Source: Natrinema soli (GTDB taxonomy: Archaea > Halobacteriota > Halobacteria > Halobacteriales > Natrialbaceae). From it: a stretch of 6,255 nt of DNA. The notes below the pieces were generated by a model. That model made no database searches. It was given only the letters and a program-made list of their open reading frames with translations, and was not told where the DNA came from. A program made the translations under genes and the position numbers. Where the stretch lies: contig NZ_JAQIVI010000505.1 in NCBI RefSeq assembly GCF_028618695.1, positions 1 through 6,255 of the forward strand, written 5' to 3'. Below are positions 1-6,255 of the stretch, in pieces (within the stretch, counting starts at the first letter, position 1; each line of letters starts with the position of its first letter).

Positions 1-216
1 CGCGGTCGAACATCGGTCGCCGTCAGCGGCGTCATCGCGCTCGTCCTGGCCGGATTCCTCTGGATCGGCTTCCCGGCCACCGCGGCGTGGGCCGTCGGCC
101 TGCTCGTGGGCGCGAACCTCCTCGTAACCGGGCTCTCGATGGTGGCCGTCGCGATGGCCGCTCGGCGTCCGATGGACGACGTGAGCCCGCCCGCGACCGA
201 ACCTCGCGGCGCGTGA
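1..216 (+). CDS. HdeD/DUF308-type membrane protein, C-terminal fragment
   Basis: This is the 3' end of a gene that starts before the window: the frame is open from base 1 and gives 71 residues before a TGA stop at 214-216. The fragment is very hydrophobic. It holds two probable membrane helices, about residues 5-24 and 27-56, separated by a short Pro-containing turn (GFPATAAW), then a charged, Pro-rich cytoplasmic-looking tail ending in EPRGA. The pattern of a Gly/Leu-rich helix, a turn ending in W, a second helix with LLVGANLLVTG, then AARR is typical of the last helical pair in HdeD/DUF308 proteins, which are multi-helix inner-membrane proteins. HdeD is linked to acid resistance in enterobacteria; the role of archaeal members is not established. 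Family assignment rests on recalled motif similarity and only the last third is visible. No link to the signalling genes is evident. Confidence 0.72.
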   Translation, partial: RGRTSVAVSGVIALVLAGFLWIGFPATAAWAVGLLVGANLLVTGLSMVAVAMAARRPMDDVSPPATEPRGA

Positions 217-226
217 TCCGTTGTAG

Positions 227-238
227 CCGTTCGAACGG
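227..238. repeat. 12-bp perfect palindrome downstream of the HdeD-like gene
   Basis: The 12 bases ccgttcgaacgg form a perfect palindrome starting 11 bases after the stop codon of the HdeD-like gene. It has no loop, so it is a poor hairpin terminator, and no T-run follows immediately. A second, shorter palindrome (actcgagt, 264-271) lies downstream next to two TTT runs. Either could be a dimeric protein binding site or chance. No second copy of the 12-mer was noticed elsewhere in the window. Confidence 0.3.
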
Positions 239-384
239 ACTGGTGCACTCGGACGGTCATTTCACTCGAGTTTCAGTGGATCGCCCGAGGTATCCGTGCG
301 CGAAGTGAACGGTGAGAAGAACCGACCTTCAACGGGAGGCAATAGATTACAATTCGGTAACTGTGTGTCTGGACTGATACATTC

Positions 385-393
385 TATTTATTA
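385..393 (+). promoter_or_regulatory. TATA-like box, probable leaderless promoter of the regulator gene
   Basis: The sequence tatttatta fits the AT-rich archaeal TATA element and stands out in a GC-rich genome. Its centre (about 389) is some 26-28 nt before the ATG at 417, which is the usual distance from a TATA box to the transcription start in archaea. The transcript would therefore begin at or within a few bases of the ATG. This agrees with the absence of a GGAGG-type ribosome site in the bases just before 417, and leaderless transcripts are common in haloarchaea. The assignment is from spacing and composition only. Confidence 0.6.
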
Positions 394-416
394 CTCCGCG
401 GGGGTATTCATCGGTA

Positions 417-1238
417 ATGGATTTGCAGGAGGAAGGACTTATTCGGCTGCTTACGGAGAGCACTAATCGAGCGATTTTAACCGTTCTCACTAACGCTTCT
501 CATGGGCTCTCTGTGACCGAACTTTCCGAACGACTCGTTTCGGAGGATGCGGGGGGACTCGACCAGACGGTCATCTCGCTCCATCACAACTATCTCCCCC
601 GACTCGACGAAGTAGGATTGATCGAGTATGATCGCGACGAAAACGTCGTCACCGAGGGGAGCTACTCGGAGGCCGATGCCGAATGGATGAACGTCGACGT
701 GCTCGACGAACTGCTCTCACAGTGTAGAACGGGACATAAAGCAGACGAGAACACTGTGGGACGACTTGAGGGTCGTGAAGCCGTGTACGACTACTGTCGG
801 GACTTGGCCGATAGAGCGACGGATGAACTATTTCTGATCTATGCCTCCGACGAGTTACTCGACGAGGAGTGTCTCCCACATGCAGAGAATGCCATCGATC
901 GAGGAGTCGCGTTATACGCCGGAACGAAAAGCCGAGAGGCCCGAGAATTCTTTCGGGATCGGCTTCCCGACGCGACGATATGGGACCCACAGATGGACTG
1001 GATGTATGAACAGTCGAGCCACCCCAGGGTGAGTCGACTGATCGTCGCCGATCGAGAGACGGTCGTCGTCGGTCTCTGGGACGAAGACGCGGACGGGACG
1101 AAAACGGAGATCGCGATGATTGGTGACGGAAAGACCAATCCCCTGGTGGTTCTCGTCCGTGAACTGCTCGGCCCTCGACTGGATCACCTCGATTACCAGA
1201 GTGACGATTTCCTGGGAGCCCTTCCGTTTGAAACGTGA
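417..1238 (+). CDS. winged-helix transcriptional regulator with TrmB-like effector domain
   Basis: This 273-residue protein is probably a cytoplasmic DNA-binding regulator. Residues about 8-80 look like a winged helix of the haloarchaeal DUF7344 kind: a first helix (LLTESTNRAILTVL), a recognition region with VTELSERL, then LHHNYLPRLDEVGLIEYD before the wing. After a linker, residues about 115-260 resemble the C-terminal domain of TrmB-type regulators, which has a phospholipase-D-like fold: ELFLIYASDELL, a helix, DRGVALYAGT, RLIVADRETVVVGLW, and a late TNPLVVLVRELL helix. The HxK(x4)D catalytic motif of true phospholipase D enzymes is absent, so a ligand- or partner-sensing role is more likely than catalysis. 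The ATG at 417 is favoured because it follows a TATA box at leaderless spacing and directly precedes the winged helix. The first 120 bases after the ATG are about 48% GC, much lower than the operon to its right. It converges on that operon. Its target and ligand are unknown. Confidence 0.78.
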   Translation: MDLQEEGLIRLLTESTNRAILTVLTNASHGLSVTELSERLVSEDAGGLDQTVISLHHNYLPRLDEVGLIEYDRDENVVTEGSYSEADAEWMNVDVLDELLSQCRTGHKADENTVGRLEGREAVYDYCRDLADRATDELFLIYASDELLDEECLPHAENAIDRGVALYAGTKSREAREFFRDRLPDATIWDPQMDWMYEQSSHPRVSRLIVADRETVVVGLWDEDADGTKTEIAMIGDGKTNPLVVLVRELLGPRLDHLDYQSDDFLGALPFET

Positions 1239-1401
1239 CCGGGAGTATCCGGAGCAGCTGACGGACCGGGTCGGCGTCGACGACGTGATCGTCCGGAATA
1301 TCATCGCCGATCACGACGGCGTGTTGCGCTCTCACGAACTCCTCACAGAGCGAGTCCATCTCGGACAGGAGGGACAGACGTGTTCGACCCGGAAACGGCC
1401 C

Positions 1402-3093
1402 CTATTCGCCGAACATCGAACTGAAGAACTTCCGTTCTGCCGTTCGGAGGTGCTGGTTGAAGGTGGCGGGCGCGATACCGAGGCGCTCGGCGATCTCCTC
1501 GCCGGTGCTGCCCCGCGGCCAGTCGAAGTAGCCCGCGAAGTAGGCCGTCTCGAGGGCCGCCCGCTGTTTCTCGGTCAGTTCGTCCTCGAGGACGGACGAC
1601 GAGCCGCTGTCGCTGCGCTCGCTGCGTTCGGTGGTCCGCTGTGCGAGGTAGGTGACGTCGTCGCGCTGGGTCCTGATGAGTTCGATCATCTGGCGTGTGT
1701 CCCGGCCGCGCGAGAGCTCGACGACGAAGCGGAACTCCCCGTCGTCGATCGTCGCCGAGGCGACGCGGCCGCCGTGGGTCGCGATCGTCTCGAACAGGGA
1801 GACGGCAGCGGGTGCGACGAGTTCGAACTCGAACTCGTCGCGTCGGGCCGCGAGCAACCGAACGTCAGTGATGCCGTCGGTTCGGTCGACGGTTTCGGTG
1901 AACGTCTCCTGCGAGACGCCGTGTGCCGAGCCGTAGGCCAGGAGCGTCTCGTCGCTGCCGACCAGTTGCTCGAACTCGATCGAACACGACTCGGTCGCCG
2001 AGAGTTCGACCAGTTCCTCGGCCATCGCCTCGACGCGGAACTCGAGTTCGACGACGGCGTCGCTGACGAGCGCGTCCCGGCGCTCGATCGCGGTGATCGC
2101 GTGGGCGACGATGTCGCCGATCCGACCGAGAACGGCGGTTTCGGGCCCCTCGAACGATCGCGGTGACGAGGAGTAAACGTTCAACACGCCGTAGACGAGG
2201 TCCTCGTGGGTGATCGGAATCGCGACCGACGACCGGTAGTCGCGGGCGCGTGCCGCCTCCCGCCACGGCTCGAACTCGGGAGCCGAGCTGGCGTCGTTCA
2301 TCACCTGGACCTGCCCGGTCCGAATCGCCGTGCCCGCCGGCCCCCGTCCGCTCTCGTCGTCCTCGTCGACGGTGACGTCGATCTCGTCGAGATACCCCTC
2401 CTCGACGCCGGCCGCCGCCTTCGGGACGACGCGGTCGCTGCCGGGATTGACGCTGCCGATCCACGCGAACCGATAGGCGTCGGACTCGGCGAGTCGGTCA
2501 CAGACCTCTTGTTCGAGTTCCGCGCGCGTCTCGGTCGTGATCACTGCGTGGGTGATGTCGTGGCCGATCCGGTTGAGCCGGTTGAGCGCCTCGAGTTGCT
2601 CGCGCTGCTGGCGGCGTTCGCGCTGCTGGCGGGCGCGCTCGATCGCGTGGTGGATCGTTCGCACCAGGAGTTCACTGGTCACCTCGTCTTTGACGAGGAA
2701 GTCCTGGGCACCGCGCTGGATCGCCTCGACGCCGACCTGCTGGTCGCGGACGCCGGTCAGGACGACGATCGGCGTCTCTCCGGTCTCCTCGTGGACCGTT
2801 TCGAGAGTGTTGAGCCCCTCGCTATCGGGGAGGTTCAGGTCGAGCAGGATAATATCGGTCGGCTCCGATTCGATCGTCTCGAGCCCCTCCTCGAGGCGGG
2901 TTTCGCGGGTGATATCGGGCGTCTGACTCGCCGTCTCGGTGGGGCTGACCCGCTGGGCGAGTTCCTCGGTTCCGCGGAGCATCTCCTGTATGAGACGGGC
3001 GTCACCGGGGTTGTCCTCGATCAGGAGGATGTGAAGCGCGTCCTCGGTCTCCGCGCCCTCCGTATCGGTGGTCCGGGTGTTCGTCTCGCTCAT
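1402..3093 (-). CDS. receiver-GAF-BAT-HTH_10 response regulator (bacterio-opsin activator family)
   Basis: This 563-residue protein is the likely transcriptional output of the operon. Residues about 20-150 are a CheY-like receiver with acidic pair E26/D27, phospho-acceptor D85 (IILLDLNLP), T113 and signalling lysine K135 (DFLVKDE). The receiver has extra residues (about 41-68) before D85. A charged, Gln/Arg-rich probable coiled coil follows (about 150-172), then a GAF domain (about 178-338), the BAT domain found between GAF and HTH_10 in this family (about 345-485), a Ser/Arg-rich linker, and a C-terminal HTH_10 (about 506-558) with LTEKQRAALETAYFAGYFDWPR and APATFNQHLRTAERK. HTH_10 is the DNA-binding domain of Bat, activator of bacterio-opsin genes, but here it sits behind a receiver, so phosphorylation presumably controls it. 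No membrane segment is seen. The ATG at 3091-3093 shares its A with the TGA of the upstream regulator (TGATG) and follows a GGAGGT site. Target genes are not apparent; this should not be called bat itself. Confidence 0.93.
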   Translation of the reverse strand: MSETNTRTTDTEGAETEDALHILLIEDNPGDARLIQEMLRGTEELAQRVSPTETASQTPDITRETRLEEGLETIESEPTDIILLDLNLPDSEGLNTLETVHEETGETPIVVLTGVRDQQVGVEAIQRGAQDFLVKDEVTSELLVRTIHHAIERARQQRERRQQREQLEALNRLNRIGHDITHAVITTETRAELEQEVCDRLAESDAYRFAWIGSVNPGSDRVVPKAAAGVEEGYLDEIDVTVDEDDESGRGPAGTAIRTGQVQVMNDASSAPEFEPWREAARARDYRSSVAIPITHEDLVYGVLNVYSSSPRSFEGPETAVLGRIGDIVAHAITAIERRDALVSDAVVELEFRVEAMAEELVELSATESCSIEFEQLVGSDETLLAYGSAHGVSQETFTETVDRTDGITDVRLLAARRDEFEFELVAPAAVSLFETIATHGGRVASATIDDGEFRFVVELSRGRDTRQMIELIRTQRDDVTYLAQRTTERSERSDSGSSSVLEDELTEKQRAALETAYFAGYFDWPRGSTGEEIAERLGIAPATFNQHLRTAERKFFSSMFGE

Positions 3094-3554
3094 CAGTTGT
3101 CGACCTCCGGCGGGAGTCGGACGACCGAGAACCAGAACTTCTCGAAGGCGCGGACCGTCTCGATGAACTCGTCCGGATCGACCGGCTTCGTGAGGTAGGC
3201 GTTGGCGTGGAGTTCGTAGGACGTGACGACGTCCTCCTCCGCGCGGGAACTCGTCAACACGATCACCGGGATCGATCGCAGCACCGGATCGTCCTTGAGT
3301 TCCTCCAGAACCTCTTCGCCGTCCTTGCCGGGCAGATTGAGATCCAGCAGGATGAGGTCCGGACGCGGTGCGTCGGCGTACTCGCCCTGCTGGGTGAGAA
3401 ACGCCAGCGCTTCGATGCCGTCGGAGACGACGTGGAGGTCGTTCTCGATCCGGCCCTGTTTGAACGCTTCCCTGGTCAGAGGGACGTCGCCGGGATTGTC
3501 CTCGACCAACAGGATCTGTGCCGGCTCGGACTGGGGTCGCTCTGGCTTACTCAT
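3093..3554 (-). CDS. single-domain response regulator, Rcp1-like
   Basis: This 153-residue protein is essentially one CheY-like receiver with no output domain. Visible landmarks are acidic pair E18/D19 (LLVEDNPGD), phospho-acceptor D71 ([13 protein letters not shown]), T101 (VIVLTSS) and K123 (AYLTKPVD). The VEDNPGD start, the LNLPGKDG loop and the long segment between acidic pair and acceptor (52 residues) are typical of the Rcp1 type, named after the partner of cyanobacterial phytochrome Cph1 and widespread in haloarchaea. The ending [12 protein letters not shown] is also typical of that type. It overlaps the kinase gene by 8 nt (ATGAGTAA holds its start and the kinase stop) and the next gene by 1 nt, so it is the middle gene of a coupled operon and the likely direct substrate of the kinase. 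It may act as a phosphate shuttle or sink, or bind a protein target. The ATG at 3554 leaves a normal short leader before the first strand. Confidence 0.95.
   Translation of the reverse strand: MSKPERPQSEPAQILLVEDNPGDVPLTREAFKQGRIENDLHVVSDGIEALAFLTQQGEYADAPRPDLILLDLNLPGKDGEEVLEELKDDPVLRSIPVIVLTSSRAEEDVVTSYELHANAYLTKPVDPDEFIETVRAFEKFWFSVVRLPPEVDN
3103..3108 (-). promoter_or_regulatory. Shine-Dalgarno site for the receiver-GAF-BAT-HTH_10 gene
   Basis: On the minus strand the bases GGAGGT lie 9 nt before the ATG at 3093, inside the last codons of the Rcp1-like regulator. They match the anti-Shine-Dalgarno end of archaeal 16S rRNA (ACCUCC) over six bases at good spacing. This supports the chosen start and internal, coupled re-initiation on a shared transcript. 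The start of the Rcp1-like gene at 3554 has no comparable site and probably relies on the overlapping kinase stop. Confidence 0.7.
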
Positions 3555-6255
3555 CGGTCACTGGTTCCGTCGTCGGATCGGTCTCGGTGTCTGCCTCGCT
3601 GACCGGCGCGCGTTCCATCGCTTCGTCCGCGACGGGCACCGTCGGCAGCTCGATCGTAAACGTCGACCCCTCGCCGGGCTGGGAATCGACGCTGATCTCG
3701 ACGCCGTGGCGCTCGGCGATTCGCTGACAGAGCGCGAGTCCGATACCGGTGCCGTCGTACTCCTCGTGGCTGTGGAGCCGATCGAACACCTGGAAGATGC
3801 GATCCGTGTCGCTCGAGTCGATCCCGATCCCCCGATCGCGAACTGAGACACTCCATGTTTCCCCATTATTTTCGGCGAATACGGATATACGTGGGGTTCC
3901 ATCGCCGGAATAGGTAATCGCGTTATCGAGCAGATTCTGGAACAGCTGGCGGAGCTGTCCGGGATCGCCGTAGACCCGCGGCAGCGAGTCGACGCTGATC
4001 TCGGCGTCGGTCTCGTCGATCCGCACCTCGAGATCTGCCAGCACGTCGGCGATGACGTCCTCGCAGTCGACGGGGCAAAACGGATCGCCCTGCGTGTCGA
4101 CTCGGGAGTACTGGAGCAGTCCGTCGATCATCTGCTGCATGCGCTGGGCGCCGTCGACCGCGAACTCGATGAACTCCTCGCCGTCGGCGTCGAGTTCGTC
4201 GGCGTACCGTTGCTCGACGAGCGTGAGGTAACTCGAGATCATCCGTAACGGCTCCTGTAGGTCGTGGGATGCCGCGTAGGCGAACTGCTCGAGGCGCTCG
4301 TTGGACTCCTCGAGGTCGTCGACCAACCCCTCGAGTTTGCGCTGGTACTCCCGCCGATCGGTCACGTCGCGCCCGATCCCGGTGACGACCGGCTCGCCGT
4401 CGGGATTCTCGAGCTTGGAGGCGACGAACTCGTAGGGGATTTCGGTTCCGTCTTTCGTCTGCACCGTCGCTTCGACGCGCGTGTGTCCCGTCTCGAAGGC
4501 GTTGGCGATCGCGGTCGCGACGTCGGTCGCGTCCTCGCCCTCGAAGAACTCGAGGGCGTGCATCGACTCGACCTCGGCGTCCGTATAGCCCGTCACGTCC
4601 GTGAGCGTCTCGTTCCACCGCGTGAGATCCCCCGTCTCGTCGAGGACGTAGAACACGTCGTCGACCGCGTCGAGCACGTCGTCGGTGTACGCACGGAACC
4701 GCTCGAGGCGGGTTTCACGCTCGCGCAGCTGGCGCTGTTTCGCCTTCGCCTCGGTAACGTCCTGAACCATGAGCATCCCGGCGAACACCTCGCCCCGGTC
4801 ATCTTCGACCGGCACCGCGTGGGCCGACCACTCGCGGTCGTGCAGGTCGAACTCGAAGAAGCGGTGCTCGCCCGCGAGGGCGGCGTCGAAGTTCGCTTCG
4901 AAGGTCTCGCGCGTCTCTCCCTCGTAGCGCTGTCGAACCGTCTGTCCGACGAACTCCTGGACGGTGGCGTCTATCTCCTCGAGGATCTGCCCGCCAGCGA
5001 GCGTGTATTCCATGTTCTCGTCGAACAGCGCGACGAGCCCGTTCGGGAAGTGTTCGACGAGGGTTCGGTAGCGCCGTTCGCTCTCCGCGAGGTCGCGCTG
5101 GTGGGCTCGCTGCTCGAGTTCGTAACTGACCCACTGGGTCGCGAGTTCGACGAAGGACCGCTCCGCCGGAGTGAACGGTTCCGAACGCGCCGACTCGTCC
5201 TCGAAACAGAGGGTTCCGTACGGCTCGCCGTCGACGATCACCTGCCCGCCGAGGTACGAATCGAGCGCCCACTCGTCGTAGGCGTCCGCGCTGATGCCGT
5301 GCTCGAGCGGCGAGTCGGTAAACGCGAGCAGCCCGTCGGACTCGATGGTCCGCTTGCAGTAAGCGGTCGACAGCGGTGTGACTGAGCCCGGACGAAGCCG
5401 CTCGTTGGAGCCGCTCGCGTGAGTCACCTCGAAGCGGTCGTCGGCCTCGTCGATACGGGCCAGAAAGCCGCTCTCGAGCCCGAGGCGATCGCGTCCGAGC
5501 GCGAGCAGGTCGTCGACCTTCTCGTCGAAACGCAGCTCGCGGTCGGCGGTGATCGCGTAGAGGCGCTGTAAGGTGTGGTTCGTCTCCGCCAGCTCCCGTT
5601 CGGTCCCCTTGCTCTTAGTGACGTCCCGGAAGTAGACCGACAGCCCCGTCTCCGAGGGGTAGGCGTGGACCTCGTACCACGAGTCGAGCGGGGGAAAGTG
5701 CGCTTCGAAGCTGGTCGGCTCCTGCGTCTCCATGGCCCGGCGGTACTCCGCTTCGAACGTCGAATCGACCGCGGCGGGGAACCGCTCCCAGAGGTTCTCG
5801 CCGAGCAATCCCTCGCCCTCGGGATCGATCAGCTCCCGCGCTCGCTCGTTGACGTATGCGAAGTTCCAGTCTGCGTCCAGCCCGACGAACGCGTCCGTCA
5901 CGCGATCGACGGTCGTCTCGAGTTCGCTCTCGAGGCGGGTGCGATCGGTGAGGTCCTCGATAGCCGTTTCGAGGAGATCGGCGACGCTCGCGGCGAAGTC
6001 GATCTCCCGGTCGCTGAACGCACGATCCGCCGGCGCGTGGACGCAGAGAACTCCCCACGGCTCCTCGAGCGAGCCGATCGAGACACCGATTCCAACGGAG
6101 CCGTCGATTTCGACGGCGTCGTCGCGGCCGTCGAGTCGATCGGAAGCGGACGGGTCACCGCGTCGGTCGTCGCGCTCGGCGTTCGTGACGACCGGCTCCG
6201 CGGATCGGATCGCAGCACCCGCCACCGAATCGGGATCGGTCGGTACCGTCACGGA
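3547..6255 (-). CDS. multi-sensor GAF/PAS histidine kinase, 5' end outside the window
   Basis: The frame is still open at base 6255 and the first residues are already mid-GAF, so the N-terminus lies beyond the window; the GTG at 6252 is unlikely to be the true start. Numbering from that GTG (901 residues visible): C-terminal part of a GAF domain (about 1-100, with [11 protein letters not shown]), PAS (about 107-215), GAF (about 229-380), PAS (about 388-505), PAS (about 519-635), a short coiled coil, HisKA (about 655-722) and HATPase_c (about 763-871). The phospho-acceptor is H663 in [10 protein letters not shown]. The ATP-binding domain has the N box with N777 ([10 protein letters not shown]), G1 (DRGIGID, D806) and G2 (GTGIGLAL, 834-841). 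The H-box region, through to [10 protein letters not shown], resembles cyanobacterial phytochrome Cph1. No membrane segment is visible, so it is probably a cytoplasmic sensor; the signal is unknown. A Thr/Glu-rich acidic tail (872-901) follows the catalytic domain. Its stop overlaps the start of the Rcp1-like regulator, its probable phosphorylation partner. Confidence 0.95.
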   Translation of the reverse strand, partial: SVTVPTDPDSVAGAAIRSAEPVVTNAERDDRRGDPSASDRLDGRDDAVEIDGSVGIGVSIGSLEEPWGVLCVHAPADRAFSDREIDFAASVADLLETAIEDLTDRTRLESELETTVDRVTDAFVGLDADWNFAYVNERARELIDPEGEGLLGENLWERFPAAVDSTFEAEYRRAMETQEPTSFEAHFPPLDSWYEVHAYPSETGLSVYFRDVTKSKGTERELAETNHTLQRLYAITADRELRFDEKVDDLLALGRDRLGLESGFLARIDEADDRFEVTHASGSNERLRPGSVTPLSTAYCKRTIESDGLLAFTDSPLEHGISADAYDEWALDSYLGGQVIVDGEPYGTLCFEDESARSEPFTPAERSFVELATQWVSYELEQRAHQRDLAESERRYRTLVEHFPNGLVALFDENMEYTLAGGQILEEIDATVQEFVGQTVRQRYEGETRETFEANFDAALAGEHRFFEFDLHDREWSAHAVPVEDDRGEVFAGMLMVQDVTEAKAKQRQLRERETRLERFRAYTDDVLDAVDDVFYVLDETGDLTRWNETLTDVTGYTDAEVESMHALEFFEGEDATDVATAIANAFETGHTRVEATVQTKDGTEIPYEFVASKLENPDGEPVVTGIGRDVTDRREYQRKLEGLVDDLEESNERLEQFAYAASHDLQEPLRMISSYLTLVEQRYADELDADGEEFIEFAVDGAQRMQQMIDGLLQYSRVDTQGDPFCPVDCEDVIADVLADLEVRIDETDAEISVDSLPRVYGDPGQLRQLFQNLLDNAITYSGDGTPRISVFAENNGETWSVSVRDRGIGIDSSDTDRIFQVFDRLHSHEEYDGTGIGLALCQRIAERHGVEISVDSQPGEGSTFTIELPTVPVADEAMERAPVSEADTETDPTTEPVTDE

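Noticed and set aside
649..1401. A minus-strand frame that stays open past the TAG stop of the receiver-GAF-BAT-HTH_10 gene, running antisense to the plus-strand regulator.
   Set aside because: The HTH_10 protein ends where its family normally ends. The continuation soon becomes Arg/Pro/Ser-rich and lies opposite a gene with recognisable domains. I saw no sign of stop-codon readthrough or a new ribosome site, so it is a chance open frame.
1239..1401. Possible small gene, terminator or antisense RNA between the converging stop codons.
   Set aside because: The 163 bases show no T-run or strong hairpin on either strand, and short frames there match no family I know. Transcript ends probably overlap here, but the sequence does not show it.
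1120..2166. Long plus-strand open frame of 348 codons.
   Set aside because: It overlaps the end of the regulator and runs antisense to the HTH_10 and BAT regions of a clearly real gene. Long opposite-strand frames are expected in GC-rich haloarchaeal DNA, and no domain was recognisable.
2206..3198. Long plus-strand open frame of 330 codons.
   Set aside because: It is antisense to the GAF and receiver domains and to the junction with the Rcp1-like gene. Its Val/Leu/Asp/Arg-rich makeup mirrors the complementary acidic codons, with no motif of its own.
4264..5385. Long plus-strand open frame of 373 codons opposite the kinase.
   Set aside because: It is antisense to the PAS and GAF domains of the kinase, with no recognisable domain and no promoter or ribosome site seen at its start.
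6250..6252. GTG as the start codon of the histidine kinase.
   Set aside because: The frame is open to the window edge and the protein would begin in the middle of a GAF domain, so the true start should lie beyond base 6255.
1..6255. Search for insertion sequences, CRISPR repeats, tRNA or rRNA genes, defence genes and attachment sites.
   Set aside because: No transposase, terminal inverted repeat, regularly spaced repeat or structured RNA was seen. Frequent short repeats such as ctcgag and gtcgtc reflect biased codon use for Glu, Asp and Leu.

Overview
The window looks like a chromosomal segment of a halophilic archaeon (class Halobacteria). The evidence is the high GC content of most of it, the strongly acidic predicted proteins, an output protein of the bacterio-opsin activator type (GAF, BAT domain, HTH_10), and a leaderless-looking promoter with a TATA box about 26 nt before a start codon. 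Genus and species cannot be assigned from the sequence alone.

Layout, left to right. Bases 1-216 (+) are the 3' end of an HdeD/DUF308-type membrane protein. Bases 217-416 are non-coding, with a 12-bp palindrome just after that gene and a TATA-like box just before the next. Bases 417-1238 (+) encode a transcriptional regulator with an N-terminal winged helix and a C-terminal TrmB-like effector domain; its start is AT-richer than the rest of the window. Bases 1239-1401 separate two converging stop codons, and I see no gene or clear terminator there. From 1402 to the right edge, everything is on the minus strand: a three-gene signalling operon that begins beyond the right end of the window.

In transcription order the operon is: (1) a large cytoplasmic-looking multi-sensor histidine kinase (GAF-PAS-GAF-PAS-PAS-HisKA-HATPase, N-terminus missing); (2) a single-domain response regulator of the Rcp1 type; (3) a receiver-GAF-BAT-HTH_10 protein that can take a phosphoryl group and presumably bind DNA. 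The genes overlap by 8 nt and 1 nt, and the third has a good Shine-Dalgarno sequence inside the second, so they are very probably co-transcribed and translationally coupled. The likely scheme is one kinase feeding two receivers, one diffusible and one built into a transcription factor. The kinase phospho-acceptor region resembles that of cyanobacterial Cph1 and the small regulator resembles its partner Rcp1, but no phytochrome chromophore module is visible here.

Nothing mobile, no CRISPR array and no RNA gene was seen. The families are all known. The points worth a second look are the Cph1/Rcp1-like wiring with a branched output, an unusual residue in the kinase H-box, a local GC dip inside the kinase ATP-binding domain, and the combined architecture of the plus-strand regulator.
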